A program made the position numbers and the translations under genes. From Plectrocnemia conspersa (taxonomy: Eukaryota; Arthropoda; Insecta; Trichoptera; Polycentropodidae): a stretch of DNA of 64,000 nt. The notes under the pieces were generated by a model. The model did not search any database and was not told where the DNA came from. It saw only the letters and a program-made list of their open reading frames with translations. Below, in pieces: positions 24,880-37,445 of the stretch. Position 1 is the stretch's first letter. Each line of letters begins with the position of its first letter. The stretch covers positions 1,026,215-1,090,214 of the forward strand of contig VTFK01000116.1 of the NCBI GenBank assembly GCA_009617715.1, read 5' to 3'.

Positions 24880-26317
24880 GGTTTTATTTATAAATGTGGG
24901 TATAAATATTATTTGAATGAAAAAATACTTATACGAGATTGAGAGAGTACGTTATATACATCGCGTCGCTTGGCACTCCATCTGGCGACTATTGAGGCTG
25001 TGTACTGTACGCCTCTACTGCCATCAAATAAATTCATATGCATTTTAATAATATAATTTTATTTCCCTATTTTACAAGTACTTGATTCTTGTTGAATAAA
25101 AACCCTATATTTTGAGTCAAATAAATGTCTTCTTAAGTAAGTTCATTTGCCGAAGAACTTATGCTACAATTTTTCTCATGTGATATCAGAATTATCGAGA
25201 AATTTAAGAATGTAAAGAAGTGTTTTGGGTCAAGGAAATAATTCTAAATAGTAAAAAGAAACGGACCACACGAATTTTTTGCTTGAATTAAGCTTAACAT
25301 TTTAATAAAAAAAATATAAGTTCTGAAAGTCATAATCATTGCTATCTACATTTATTTTCATATATAATTAAGCAAACATATATAATATTTTCTTTCAAAT
25401 GGATAGATAAAATCTTTAGTTCCGTTGTATGTTTGCCGATTATGGTGATATTATCTGCACATGATAAGATTGGAGATAAGTTGTCCTGAACGAAACACGA
25501 CTTTTCTCATGTGTTACCATGAGCTTTATTATTTTATTACACAGTCAATTGCATTGAGCAATTGTTGCATGCGTAAGTGCAGTTCAAATATTTAGTAGGA
25601 AATTTCCACGATCTGATTTCTAGTGTTTGTTATGGATCACACACCGTATTATCCGGCCTCATGTAGCTGGTGTGAGATAAGTGGGTGTTTACGATTAGAC
25701 CCTTTGCTTTGGGATTAGCGTTCTAAAACAATATTGTCCTCCCAAACACTTAACTGCGTGTTTTCTTTCTTAATCGCCGCGATCAAATACCATTTCTAGG
25801 ATGAATCCGTGGAAAATTTTCGGTGCCTTGCTTCAAAGGAGGACGGTTTCATTTCATGTGAAACGACTTGTTTGGAAAACTTATCTAGCTTGTTTTTTTT
25901 TCTAAATGAGTCATAAGACTTGAGAGTATATTTAACAAAACTTTTCTCCAAAATTTAATTTATTTGATAAGACAAACATATTTACATTATTAAGTCCATC
26001 GAAGTGTAAAATAATTAAGAATTTAGAAAGCAAAAACGATGACGTATGCCTTATTAAATTTTAATTTTTAATTTCATTGCATTGCCAAGTTACTATGCTT
26101 ATTTTATTTTTAAATTTAAGCACTATTTTTCAAAAGGCTTTCGAAGATGTATCCCATACACGAATTTTAAGCAATTGCTTGAAACTTTAAAACATAAAAA
26201 ATTGTGATCCGAGTCTCTACAATTTTCGAAATTTTTTTATTGATTATTAAGTTCAGGGACAAGCAAACAAATAATACAGTTAATTCTTGTACAGAAGAAC
26301 AAATATAAAATGCTGTC
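24880..26317. other. noncoding, nothing recognised
   Basis: 24950-25025 and 25600-25880 are of higher complexity and single-copy here; no frame or motif cluster can be named. Confidence 0.4.
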
Positions 26318-26546
26318 GAAAGGGAACAAGAACCCTGGAAAAACAATGATTCCGGACCTCATGCCAAAAAGGGCATTTTATATATGTATTTAACATCGTA
26401 ATATAACTTTTTGAATAAATAATAATAGGTACGAGTTATATAGAAATTATATTACAATGTTAAAATATATATAAAGTGCAATTTTTATCATGAGGCCCGG
26501 AATCATTGTTTTCCCCAGGGCCCGGGTTCGCTCTCGGCGGCCCTGA
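26318..26546. mobile_element. foldback MITE, family P, complete
   Basis: Two arms of about 90 bases are inverted copies. The left arm (26318-26410) includes AAAACAATGATTCCGGACCT and CATGCCAAAAAGGGCATTTT; the right arm (26448-26546) includes CATGAGGCCCGGAATCATTG and CCCGGGTTCGCTCTCGGCGG, which is the complement in the same order. The middle of about 40 bases is unrelated AT-rich sequence. There is no coding capacity. Truncated right halves occur at 17040-17280 and 53060-53155. The transposase family driving it is not evident and no target duplication could be fixed. Confidence 0.8.
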
Positions 26547-28703
26547 GCACAATACAAGCATATTGTTGTAATATCTCGCAATTGTTCGATAATAATTTCC
26601 ATGCATGTGTCATCAACCTTTCACTTATGCAGCTTCTTCCTGCAATTGTGAACTTTGTCGGTATGTTTCATTCACATTATTGATACAATATGGCACAAGA
26701 CTTCTGGTTTGACCTCAACAATAATACTTTCAATAGAATCATCGCGGTAACAATAATAATGTCGGCCATCATCATAATCAATCTGACGTGTCGGTGATTA
26801 GAAACCGATGTGTGTGATTCACTTGATCACTGATGAGATCACTGAGAACACTAATTTGTTGTGACTAATTGACAGATGATGGATAATATGATATAAGGAG
26901 GAAATGGGACACTGTGTTGTGCTTCTATCAAAACAGATATAATGAGCTGTATTTAAATTAATAACCGTCATTGTGTATTTGTAGGGACCATCAATTAAGC
27001 GTGAAGCTAAAATTTGAAGCGATTATTCGGTGGAAATTCGGTGGAACAGATACCAAAATAACATGTGCCATATAATAGCATTTATAAATCTTCAGCTGTC
27101 TAAAAAAAATCGTGACGTTTAATAATCCGCATTAGAATAGTAACAGACAACAAAATAATCTGTTTCCGCCCTAAACCATCGCATTAGACAGACGTACAAG
27201 GAAGAGAAGGCTTAGCACCTCACCTATATCAATAAAGACATACAAAGCGTATTCAAAACACTTTGGAATACAATCCAATTAGGACATTTCATATGGAACT
27301 TTTACGGTGTAAAATTCTAACTTCATATTTGACAACTTTACAGGCGAAACAAAAAATATCTTAATTTTCTTGATAAGAAATTTCGGAAATTTTGGAGATT
27401 AAAGGTACAAGATGACATTGTTTATCATTTTCATCCAAAAGTAGAGTTAGTAAATTTATGTTTTAAGCTTTAAACCATCGACTTGATTTTTCAACTACTT
27501 CATTTAATATTTTACAAACTCGCGATTCTACGATTCTTCCAGCCTCCTAAATTTCTAATGTATATTAATCCATATCACACTAATTTACATTAAAATAATA
27601 TTTGAGTTACATATAAAATCAACACATCATAAAATATAAGAATTAATAAAATATTAAAGCAACGCTCGAATAATTAAATTAATTAAAAATGTCTATACGT
27701 ATATAAATATTTACTATTATTAAATAGTTACTATTTTCAAACATTTTATGTTGTATTTTATTGATTATTCTTGAAAATTAAGATCCATTTTACAATGTGA
27801 TCTTCCAAGGATGTCATTATTATTTTACACTCTTATCCAATAAAATACATTAGTAGAAAGTTTATCTTAAAATATTTTTATTATTTTTACTTTCTCTTGA
27901 AAATGTCATCATTGAACGTTAATGGATGTTAAGTGCTTAAAAACAGACATTTCTATCAAGAGCATTTTTAATGACTAAGTACAAAGCTAAATTCTTAAAC
28001 TTTATTAAGGAATAGAAAATATATATTTAAATGCTCATTATAAAATCTATCTGAAGTAGTAATATAAAAATAAATCTCTTTATTTTATTATAAAATAAAA
28101 TAAAAGGTTTACATTCCTTCATTTATAATAACTTAAACTGTATATAAATGCCTCATTAATGTTGACATAAAAGTAATAAAAAAAATGTAAATGCTATCTC
28201 AGATTAACTATTTATCAATATTTCGGTTATTCCTCATTTTTTCACAGAATTTAAAAATTGATAATAATGTGGTTATTTTATAACTGTAATAATCAACGGA
28301 AAGTACATATTTTTTATTGTAATAATAAAACCCTAATTAATGAACTGCTCACAGATAAACTTAATCTGTTATGACGTATAAAAATAATGTTGTTGTAAAA
28401 GTAGACGGTTTATTATCTCATTATTATGTCTATAAATAAAAAAATAAAAATTACACGTGGATCTGGAAGTTGATTATATTAAAGAATATAAATATTAATA
28501 TTTATAATAAAATTATATTATATATTAGGCAAGTCCTTTATAGAAAGCATCATTCAATCAAACATGAGAACCGTCAAAAATTATAAATCACAACAGAAAT
28601 TCTGTCTGTTGAACCATTTGATTGATAAAATATTCTTTTGCTACTTTGACGAAAAGTGAAGGGATCTGATTTCAACAATATTTAAATAGACTGTAGTTTT
28701 TGT
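26547..28703. other. noncoding, nothing recognised
   Basis: AT-rich with a higher-complexity part at 26560-27240. No frame, repeat partner or RNA gene seen. Confidence 0.4.
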
Positions 28704-28704
28704 T

Positions 28705-28765
28705 TAACCCCTTCCTTGTCATGCCCGAGTTAAATCGGAAATTTGTATTTTGTGAATTCACATCT
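28705..28765 (+). repeat. piggyBac-like terminus, orphan
   Basis: TTAACCCCTTCCTTGTCATG then CCCGAGTTAAATCGG has the TTAA-CCC start of piggyBac-type ends. No facing end within the next kilobase. Confidence 0.3.
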
Positions 28766-28890
28766 CAATCGGCAAATATTACGAGAAAATTATCATACTA
28801 TTTAGATTTATCAAAAGAATACTTAAAACTGCTCACAAAATGTATATAAAAAGATTTGCAAGAATTTTGAGTTGACACACACAATTTGTT

Positions 28891-29193
28891 CTATTCTATA
28901 TTTGCATTAACACAGTCAGTTCGACAGCTATTTATTTTATCATTATTCATAATTGTGAAAGAGATGCTATGTTTGGGTTTACGCTCCTACTATTAGCTCT
29001 AAAGCACACGGTACGGATATACGTTCGATATGCTTATCATTACTCCAGTTTATATTTTAAAAAAATTAGAGAAATTAAAATCATTACTATATTTTTATAT
29101 TTATCAATCAAGCTTGCAATCTCTTTTTTAATTATAAATTATGATTTAATAGATAGCTCTCGAACTGACTGTGTTAACGCAAATATAGTATAG
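28891..29193. mobile_element. TIR element / MITE of about 300 bp
   Basis: The left arm 28891-28966 and right arm 29118-29193 are inverted copies: TAACACAGTCAGTTCGACAG on the left against TAACACAGTCAGTTCGAGAG on the complement of the right, extended on both sides by CTATACTATATTTGC-like sequence and inward through CATAATT and AAAGAGAT blocks. The 74-codon frame 28969-29193 crosses middle and arm and is not a gene. Superfamily not assigned; the exact outer ends and target duplication are unclear. Confidence 0.7.
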
Positions 29194-29199
29194 AGCCAC

Positions 29200-30090
29200 T
29201 AACGTCAGATTTATATACTCTACTCTATAAAAATTATCTTTTATACTTAAATAGTATTTTTTGTGTTAGAAATTTTATTTGAACTAAATTATATAATATT
29301 TTACATACAGCTAATATGTAAAACTAAAATATCTTTATGAATAAAAAAAAAAAAATTACTATGGATTTTATATATTTATATATAAAAAGGGAAGAAGAAT
29401 GAATTTTATTGACTTTTTATACATATACATATGTTTATTTATATATCTATATATGTATATATAAATATATAAAATATCACTAAAGTTATTCTCGAAAAGA
29501 TACTGAAAGACATTTTCGACGAAACGTCTCAGAAATTAACGCAAATAATAAAAATAAAAATATTTATATGTATATGTATATACATATTGTATCATAATAT
29601 CAACTTACTTAATCAATATTTGCGTCATCAAAGAGAAACTTGATCTTCTTTTTAACACACGAGTAACGTCTTACAACCTTGATTTACAACTTCAATAATA
29701 ATATTTTTATGTTTACTGTATTTTATTTATAGTTTGTTATAAAATAAACATTATTTGCAAAAAATGCGAAATAATGCTAATATTTATGCACAACGCAACA
29801 ATGTGTATATTATTTCTAATAAGATAATGATTACATAAAAACATACTCTAAACTTGAAATAAACATCCGTTAACTGTACATGTTTAATTTAAATCGATTT
29901 GTAAACTTACAAACATAACAAACGATGTTTTAATAGATGGGTTGATGGAGTTTAAACTGAGTCAATTGGGCACATGATACGTTTTGATTTATTTTTTTAC
30001 TCTTCAAAACCAAAATTAAACTAGTCAATTATTTATCTGAATATTATAAGAGACGTTTGTCCATCGGGGAAAAAATATATAATAACAACA
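29200..30090. other. noncoding AT-rich DNA
   Basis: Many TATATA runs (29360-29590). Nothing coding. Confidence 0.45.
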
Positions 30091-30094
30091 ATTC

Positions 30095-30390
30095 CGAACT
30101 GTGTCTGTCTGGTCAAAATTCAATTTATTGCGTATTATTTATAATCTCGTCTCGCGCGTCACATTTCCTGAAAATGGGTCAAAAAATGTGCACAAACTAA
30201 GGTCAAGATGTGTCGAAGAGGTCGAGCGACGAATAAGATTAGTGCATGACAAAATCTGTTTCAAGTTAACCGGTTATAATCGGTTCAGCCGGTTAATGGG
30301 CGCGGACCCATTGTCAAGGTTCAAACTTAACTATTACGCGATAACGACGCGTGGGTCGAACTATTTTATTGAGATAACGAAATAATAAAC
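30095..30390. promoter_or_regulatory. higher-GC patch with clustered CCGGTT motifs
   Basis: An abrupt change from the AT-rich background, open for 94 codons on the plus strand (30101-30385) but with GTG instead of ATG at the start and no recognised motif, so coding is doubtful. Between 30268 and 30298 the sequence has AACCGGTT, ATCGGTT and CCGGTTAA within 30 bases. AACCGGTT is the known core bound by Grainyhead-type factors in animals; binding here is inference. It could equally be an unknown short gene or repeat. Confidence 0.25.
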
Positions 30391-30722
30391 AAATGGATTA
30401 TGTAACATATCAAATTGATTTGGTCATTATATTTTTTAAATATTATGGTATAATGGTTATTTAAAAACGACTAGTACTGAAATTTTATGAATTCTAATAT
30501 ATTTTTTGTACATTAGTAAGTTTCAGTCTTAGAACAGATATATGTTTTGCGGTAAGTGATTCACTATGGCAGTATCTTGGATTAAAAGCACTTTAAACCT
30601 GGAGGAAGTCTGACTTCTAAGTCTTATAAGTTTTCGACAATAAATATAAAATTAATTAATAACGTAGTGAATTACTTATGTAATAAAATAATTTATTTTT
30701 GCTCGAATAAGTTGTAAAAAAG

Positions 30723-31196
30723 TGGCTGCTATCTTGGGCTTTTAAGGATCGTCTCTGTGAATTCAGTTAAACTGTCGTTTATTTCATTGTGAATTAAAAA
30801 AATCAAAGTAGTGGTTTTTTGCGACTCTAGTGTGAATCTAGATGGACTTTTTTATTAAGATATTTACATGTGACAAATGGACGATAACGGCGTGACGTTT
30901 CTCCCGATGCTAGTGATGGCCGGCTTTTAAGGATCGTCGTCAGGTGTGACTCTTCATTTGATAGTTCGGGAGTTCCAGGAATGACTTTCTGGTCTGTCGG
31001 TGAGGGCGCGTGGCTGGTTCCTCCGGATGGCTGCTGGTAGATCGTTTGCGTCGCTGGTTTTCTGCTCGTCTCTGCCCGTCTGCCCTCTCCTCATTGGAGT
31101 CCGAGCTTATATCCCTTAGGAGTTGCGCGCTTGCTGGCCAATCACAATGAGACAATTGCCATTTTTGTGTGTGGACCTATTTGTGTGGTCGCCACA
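30723..31196 (-). mobile_element. solo LTR, Ty3/gypsy-like
   Basis: The 474-bp block is flanked by AAAG at 30719-30722 and 31197-31200. Read on the minus strand it begins TGTGGCGACCACACAAATAG and ends AAGATAGCAGCCA, so it has TG...CA ends. The minus strand also shows a CCAAT-type box (TGATTGGCC, near 31137) and a TATA box (GATATAAGC, near 31110), as in an LTR promoter, then a GC-rich leader. A TGTGGCGACC start with 4-bp duplications is common in gypsy-type LTRs. No internal region is attached, so it is a product of LTR-LTR recombination. The 71-codon frame at 30940-31155 is LTR sequence. Confidence 0.75.
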
Positions 31197-31200
31197 AAAG

Positions 31201-31985
31201 TAATACAATACGCCCGAGTTTTGGCTTATTTACCGTTTACAATGATGGAAACTTAAAACGTATCGAAAAAATATCAAATTTAGAATTTTCATTTTTTGAG
31301 AATTTTATAAAGCATTTTTTATTATATAAATTTAAATTTGTACGAATATTCTTAAAAGTTTTACAACCACTGCCCTTTTTATAACGCTGCGTAAGTAAAG
31401 GCGGGTTCATGCATAATATGCATACTTTTTGGAAGGTTTTAATAAGGGTCTGGGAATTACAAAAATTTTTTTACAAATTTCAACACTTGAACTCGCCTTA
31501 TTTTTGCTTAAGTTATAAAAGAAAAAACTCAGATAAGAAACCTTTCTGAATGAGTTCGTGTCAGATGTTTTAAAATATGCATATTTTCTCAGAAGATTTG
31601 AATGAGCAACAATTTTTTTGCGATTTTCTATTACTCTAACCGGCCGGCGGCTTTATCTTTGCTTTGGTGATCTAAGATAAAAATAAATAACGTATGGAAA
31701 TCGGCAGAATGCAAAACGATTTAGAGCTATTTTTAATTTAAGATAATCCAAAAAGGTTTTTTATATGTAGCAACAGCTTTTATTGACAATTGTCTCTACG
31801 ATTATTATTGACAGACGCAGGAGCCTTAATTTTTTTTTAAAAATAATTGTAAAATATTTATTCTGAACTAAGCACGAAATTTCAACTGGCAATTAGAGAA
31901 AAAAATATATAATCAAAGAAACCAGATATTGATGTCATTAATTAAATATTTGCAAAATCCAGAATCTTTCATTAGTCAAAAAATA
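31201..31985. other. noncoding, possibly eroded transposon
   Basis: May contain the lost upstream part of the hAT copy that follows. The block GTCAGATGTTTTAAAATATG near 31560 recurs as GCTAGATGTTTTAAAATATG near 52266. A GGCCGGCGGC stretch lies near 31642. Confidence 0.35.
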
Positions 31986-32039
31986 AATGACTTCTTTAGT
32001 TATTCTTCAAAGGCATAAATATGTAAAATGGCGAAAGAA

Positions 32040-32357
32040 ATTATTCGCAAATTATGCAATGGTTTGATTTTAACGACCCTCGTGACTCCATTCAATACTT
32101 AGATTCCATTGAAGAAAATGAAAATTTATCATTGGTGCAACAATTAGAGAAAGAAATCTTACGGATTAATGGAGAAAGAATTCATAATATTAGAATCGAC
32201 AGGCAACAGAACAAATAATTTACCATGCCTATTTGAAGTCTTGTCGATTAAACCAACATCAACACAAAACGAGAGGAATTTTTCCATGGCCGAATTTTTT
32301 TTAAAAAAAAAAAGAACGAGGATGTTTGATTATACTTTAGATGGCGTGTGTTTTTAA
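32040..32357 (+). pseudogene. hAT transposase C-terminal remnant
   Basis: The frame at 32169-32357 carries the hAT dimerisation domain: LFEVLSIKPTST at residues 21-32, NER at 34-36 (family pattern PTS..SER.FS), KKKRTR at 46-51 and LDGVCF at 57-62 (family LDALCFL). Just upstream, in another frame, LSLVQQLEKEILRI resembles the linker ahead of this domain, indicating a frameshift. The catalytic DDE residues and BED finger are absent. The best resemblance is to hAT transposases with a KKE..LFESTG block before the dimerisation region. Not functional. Confidence 0.8.
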
Positions 32358-32359
32358 AG

Positions 32360-32700
32360 GGTTTTTTTAGAAATAATATGTAGTAATGTATCTGCAATAC
32401 ATTTTTTTCATTCATAAAAATCTTGAGAATTCTTGAGTTGAGTTGAGAAGTCGAGAATTAGCATTTCTTTAGAAATGAAAATCATCAAGAAATCAGAATG
32501 CCTAGTCTGGATTATATATTAGATTCGGTACGGAACTAGAATTCCCAGTTATTCGTAGTTTTCAACTAATCAAATATTGAATAAAAAATGGATAAAGTAT
32601 TCGAATATTATAATAAATTAGTAACCTTTGAATTTATTTATGCCCAATTTTATTTATTTGAAATATTTAATAACTAAAATATTCACAAATTTCTGTAAAA
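32360..32700. other. noncoding, probable hAT 3' flank
   Basis: No frame. GCCTAGTCTGG near 32500 could be the outer end of the hAT copy, unproven because the matching 5' end was not found. Confidence 0.3.
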
Positions 32701-32702
32701 TT

Positions 32703-33066
32703 ACAGCTAAACCTACATCGAAATAAAATATAAAATAAATAGTTTTTTGCTTTAAAACAAGTTTTATATTCAATTGATCGGACACCTATACATGATTTTA
32801 TGAGGTTAATGCTGTTAATTCCTTTGTTTTAATGACCAAGAATTGAATTTTTGTTATAATACAGAATTCTTAAGCATCCCTATAATATTTGGTAAGAAAA
32901 GAAAACATATTTTTTTTAAATAGTGGCAAATTTAAAAACCTAAAATATCATAACTTCATCGGATAAAATCATAAACTCATAAAAAATATTCAGAAGCTAA
33001 ACCCGCATCGAAATAAAATGTAAAAAAATAGTTTTTTGCTGTAAAACAAGTTTTATATATAGGTTT
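32703..33066 (+). repeat. direct repeat pair, about 73 bp each
   Basis: 32703-32775 and 32993-33066 share CATCGAAATAAAATATAAAA-like, ATAGTTTTTTGCTTTAAAAC and AAGTTTTATAT blocks in the same order, 290 bases apart. The sequence between is unrelated AT-rich DNA. Confidence 0.65.
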
Positions 33067-33995
33067 ATCTAATATTAATTAAAAATACTTTTGGTAACGT
33101 TCATATTTTACTATCATGAAAGTCATTTATGTATATTGTACAATATATAAAACAATATTTCATGTAGAGTCGATTAAAAATAATTTTCAATACCTGATAT
33201 TAAATATTTTATATCCTATGATTCTTTACAATATATTAAAAATAGCTGTGCTTTTCGAAAGCCCTTGCTGTTTTCTACATTTTTAATATAGCACTCCTTA
33301 ATATATATGTAGCATAAAAAAATAATCTCACTACTGTTTTATTTTTAATACATATAATTTCATATATTTATAAAATATATATGCTCTCGTAGTTTTCACA
33401 TTTATAACTAAAATATAAAAATGTTGGTTATAAATAAATTAATATCGGTTTTTACCGATATATATTTATTAAACCAATTATTATTAAAAAAATATTGATT
33501 ATTATTAATTATTTTAAATATTCATTAATTACTTTCATAACCGTTAAACTTTTTAATTTTATAAATACAATACTGTGCGAATTACTGATCAGTGATCAGT
33601 TAAGGCGTCAAAATGAAAACGCATAATTTATTGTTACGAATCAGGGACATCAGCTGCAATTTAATTAGTTCAGCAAAATACGTGATTTTATCGAATTTAT
33701 TGTAAATACAATAGCTAGTAATGTTTGGAACGAATTTGATACATATATATATACATAAAGATCGGATCCGAATCGACGTTTGCTTTGTGCGGATTTACAT
33801 GTAAATTAAATAACTATAAATAAATTAATTAAGCGATCGTTTTATTGAACTAAATGAAATAAAATCTTTGCATATTGAAACAACAAATACAAAAACGTAA
33901 CACGAATTTCACAAAAATTTACGACGCACATCTATTTTTAAGATAAGTGTTAAACGATAATAAAGGGTGGGCCTTTTCAACGTTTTATTTCGTTC
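33067..33995. other. noncoding, nothing recognised
   Basis: AT-rich; the small palindromic run ACTGATCAGTGATCAGT near 33584 is the only feature seen. Confidence 0.4.
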
Positions 33996-34262
33996 AAGTA
34001 ACGAATTTTGTGAATTTCGGTCATATTAGATATGGCTGAAAATCATTATATTCACAAATGTAATATCATTATTTTATTAAGAAAGTGTCTCATTGTCTCG
34101 CATTTCGAAACAAAATAAAGGCGAATTTTTTGTTGTTTAACGAATGAATTCTGCGTATTTCGGTCATAGTATATACTACCGATAAACGTCTATTCAAAAA
34201 TATTTTTTGAAAACGAGAAAAAAGAAGCGTCTTATTGTCTCGCATGTCGAAATAAACTAAAT
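33996..34262 (+). repeat. tandem duplication, about 140-bp unit
   Basis: The two units carry the same blocks in order: AACGAATTTTGTGAATTTCG then TCTCATTGTCTCGCATTTCG in the first, AACGAATGAATTCTGCG, TATTTCGGTCATA and TCTTATTGTCTCGCATGTCG in the second. Divergence is moderate. No coding content. Confidence 0.7.
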
Positions 34263-36219
34263 GTGCATAGAGGACCGTGAATTTTAGAGCGGCAGTAGTG
34301 ACTCAGGTATATTGGGAAAAAACGACTTTTTCAAATTTTATTCGAGATAGTTTAAACGAATATTTGCACAATTATTCGCATATTAATATAGTTGAAAACT
34401 AGGCTAGTCGAGGCCAAACTTTTTATCATTATACTATGGAATGTGAATCCGGGAGATGGTCGTATTATGCATTGAGCTTTAGAAGCTTTTGTTTAAGTAA
34501 AGTTATTTTTTTATTCTAGGACTTTTAGAACTGTTAATGTATACCGTTAAATAAATATCAGCACAGATACGCGATTGTTTGCTCGAAGGAACACAAATAA
34601 AGTAATTATTAAAAAAAAAAATTTTGGCATGCCTTACATTAACTTTATTCTAACGATTATGGGTGATCCCGACAAAAATGTAATACAAATTTTGGGAAAT
34701 TACACAATCATTTTTAAAATTATAAATAAAAGTATTTGTTATTTTATTGATAAGCTTTACTTTCAGGTTAAAATTACTAAACTCAAACATCTCTTTAAAA
34801 GCTGGTAATAATATACAAGAAACTCCATTATTATTCAAAGCAATATTTTTTATACATACGTTATATTTTTATACGCGTGTAGTAGCTCAATATAAGATAA
34901 TTTCTAATAACTTTAGGAAACTTTAACTTTAACTCTAGGAAAACCTAAACTGTATGATCATTTGAAATTAATACTATAAATCACTCGCTGATTCAGATCT
35001 CATATATTGTAAATGATTCAAACCCAGCTCTTTTGAGTATATGGAATATTAATAATATTAGTCATAATAAAATTATTATTATTTTGGAACTTATTTTATC
35101 TCTACAATTTTTTGATATAATTTTAATGGCTTACATATCCTATAATTGTGCGTGGATGAACTAAAGATGATCTTATCAGTATTTTTTAAAACTTTAATTG
35201 TCAATCAAACTCCTGAAAAATCCAATGTACTATGTGTTTAAAAATAGACACTCAAACATTATAATGTATTAGCATAAAAAGGCTATATAAATGCAAATGT
35301 GTCAATTTAACTCTACTGAAATTACGTAGCTAGTGCATTGATCTTTTAAATAAATATATACATACATATATTGATGTGATATTTGTTAAAAATATAAAAT
35401 ATTAAAGCTAGGTTAAACAGAATATTTTCATCTTAAAGTGAAGGTTTTTATAATCAATACTTTAAATATATTTATATATGTATGTGTACATATTCTTGAA
35501 CAAGTTGATTATAACTTAATTTAAAAAGTAAAGTACAATTATTGAAAATATACTGTTTAACCTAGCTATAATATATCATACCAATATTGCCATCTTTTTT
35601 AGTGGGCGATTGAAAAGTAACCGAAATTTTCCTTCATTTTTAAACTTAAATATGAAGAAAATAAAAATAATGTAAAATCATATTTACGTAAAAATAAATA
35701 ATAAAATGTTACACAGATTGTCAATCGCTTTTTAAAAATATAAATACAGTAAAAAAAAGTGCAGGAACGCCGTTCCACCGCGTTACATGAAAAAATGCCT
35801 TGTGTAAAATACATCAGGACTTAAAACCGAAGACCTTCAAAGAAGCATGGAAATTCTGAAATTTTGTAGCGTTTAACCATCTGATCTCATCATCTTTGAA
35901 GTCATTATTTGATGAAGGGTATGAAGAAATGTTATAATACTTCTAGATTTTTATTAATTTTAAGATAATTAAAAAAAAATTTAATTTATTAAGAAAAAAA
36001 TATGCGAATGAGTAAATAAATTCACTCATTTAGGATCAATCTTCAACCCCCCAAAAGAAGATAATATATATGTGATTGATGTAAATTAATCTTATACGAT
36101 AAAAGTTACTTGAATAACTGATAAGAAATAGTATAATTTTATTTATAATATGTTTTTACTAAATATAAATATAACATTTTTTTGTATATAATTATTTAAA
36201 TTTAATTTAAATTAACAGA
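34263..36219. other. noncoding, nothing recognised
   Basis: Overlapping short frames at 34575-34838 and 35599-35814 have no motifs. AT-rich throughout. Confidence 0.4.
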
Positions 36220-36395
36220 TTACCCCAATGTGACACGATTGTCGAAAACAATAATTGTAAATCTTCTGAGCAATAATAATAACCCATGACAAACTTTGTT
36301 GAAGGCCTTCTCAAAATCTATACAAACGACATCTACTTGAATTCCCGCATCGATTGATTTAAATATAATTAATTAAATGATGAATCTTTTCTTGA
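36220..36395 (-). pseudogene. LINE reverse-transcriptase fragment (motif A)
   Basis: On the minus strand the frame reads KSIDAGIQVDVVCIDFEKAF followed by NKVCHGLLLLL, ending at a stop at 36220-36222. This is the catalytic motif A region of non-LTR reverse transcriptases (VDVVY.DF.KAFD.V.H..LL.KL); the first catalytic aspartate is present and the usual AFD is AFN. It is Jockey/I-like in style. No YADD box follows, so it is a short dead fragment, unrelated by position to the 57.6-kb one. Confidence 0.75.
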
Positions 36396-37292
36396 AATCG
36401 ATAAAAGCTATATTTAAAATCTAAACGACTTATTCAAGTCTTATTACGCTATGTCCAAATTTGTCTATGTAAGAAAGGTCGTTTATTTATATCTTGAATG
36501 GAGTAATTATTACTGATCGTTTCGATTGTCTCTATACTATGAAGAATATTTTTTTAACGATGACCATAATAGGCTCAAAGTGATTTGTGATACCAGAAGT
36601 GCGTCAGCACATACAAATTTATAAACAAAAATTAAAAAACAATCGACAGTGTTTGTTTATTACTATTTTTGCCACTTTTCAGCCAGTGAAACGTCATACA
36701 TAAGCACTACCGTATTTTGCTCTTTGTATTTGCACAGCTAGTTACACAATTGTTACATGAAAAAATGAAATTTGAATGAAAATTATGCGTGTGTTATTGA
36801 GTTGTATTGCATTAGTAAAGTGGGTGTGTTTGAAGAAGATTTTTGAAAGAACTTCTGAAAATATTTTTTGCCTTCTGACTCAATTTTGGTTGTGCATATT
36901 CAGACGGTGTTCTTCTGATGATTTCATTGAGTCATATCGTTCAGGAAGTGATGAGTGATCGTTATGTAAGAAAGGAACAATATATGTTTACTCATATAAT
37001 ATAAAAAAATATATATTTATACTTATCAGTTATCACAAAAGTGCCCACATACTTGAGTTTACGTACACGTAAGAGAATACGTGTAGAGAGGCGCGTTACC
37101 TATTTTAAGCCAATTTGCTGAAAATATCAATAATCATAATCCTACTTCATATTTGTCAGGACACATTTTAGCGTTAGAACAAATAGTGTTATCATAGAAA
37201 TTCTGATTATACAGCATCCGTTTCGGCGATAAGATTTGCGGTATGTATGCGATCTTGAAATACCATGAAAATGCGCGTCTAACTACACGATA
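36396..37292. other. noncoding, nothing recognised
   Basis: The 60-codon frame 36776-36958 has no recognised motif. Otherwise AT-rich single-copy sequence. Confidence 0.4.
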
Positions 37293-37354
37293 GTTTAATT
37301 CTGAATAATAAGATTGTAAAAAAGTTTAATTCTGAATAATAAGATTGTAAAAAA
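37293..37354 (+). repeat. perfect 31-bp tandem duplication
   Basis: The unit starting GTTTAATTCTGAATAATAAG and ending ATTGTAAAAAA occurs twice with no mismatch (37293-37323, 37324-37354), implying a recent duplication. Confidence 0.9.
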
Positions 37355-37445
37355 GCCAACTCATCTCTCAAGGGGAAAATAAGCTGAATAATCAGTACAT
37401 ACAGATATCGCATCTCACATATTGCACCATAGTTTGTCTGCATTT

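Noticed and set aside
30940..31155. 71-codon arginine/serine-rich frame on the minus strand
   Set aside because: Lies wholly within the solo LTR; composition reflects the GC-rich LTR leader.
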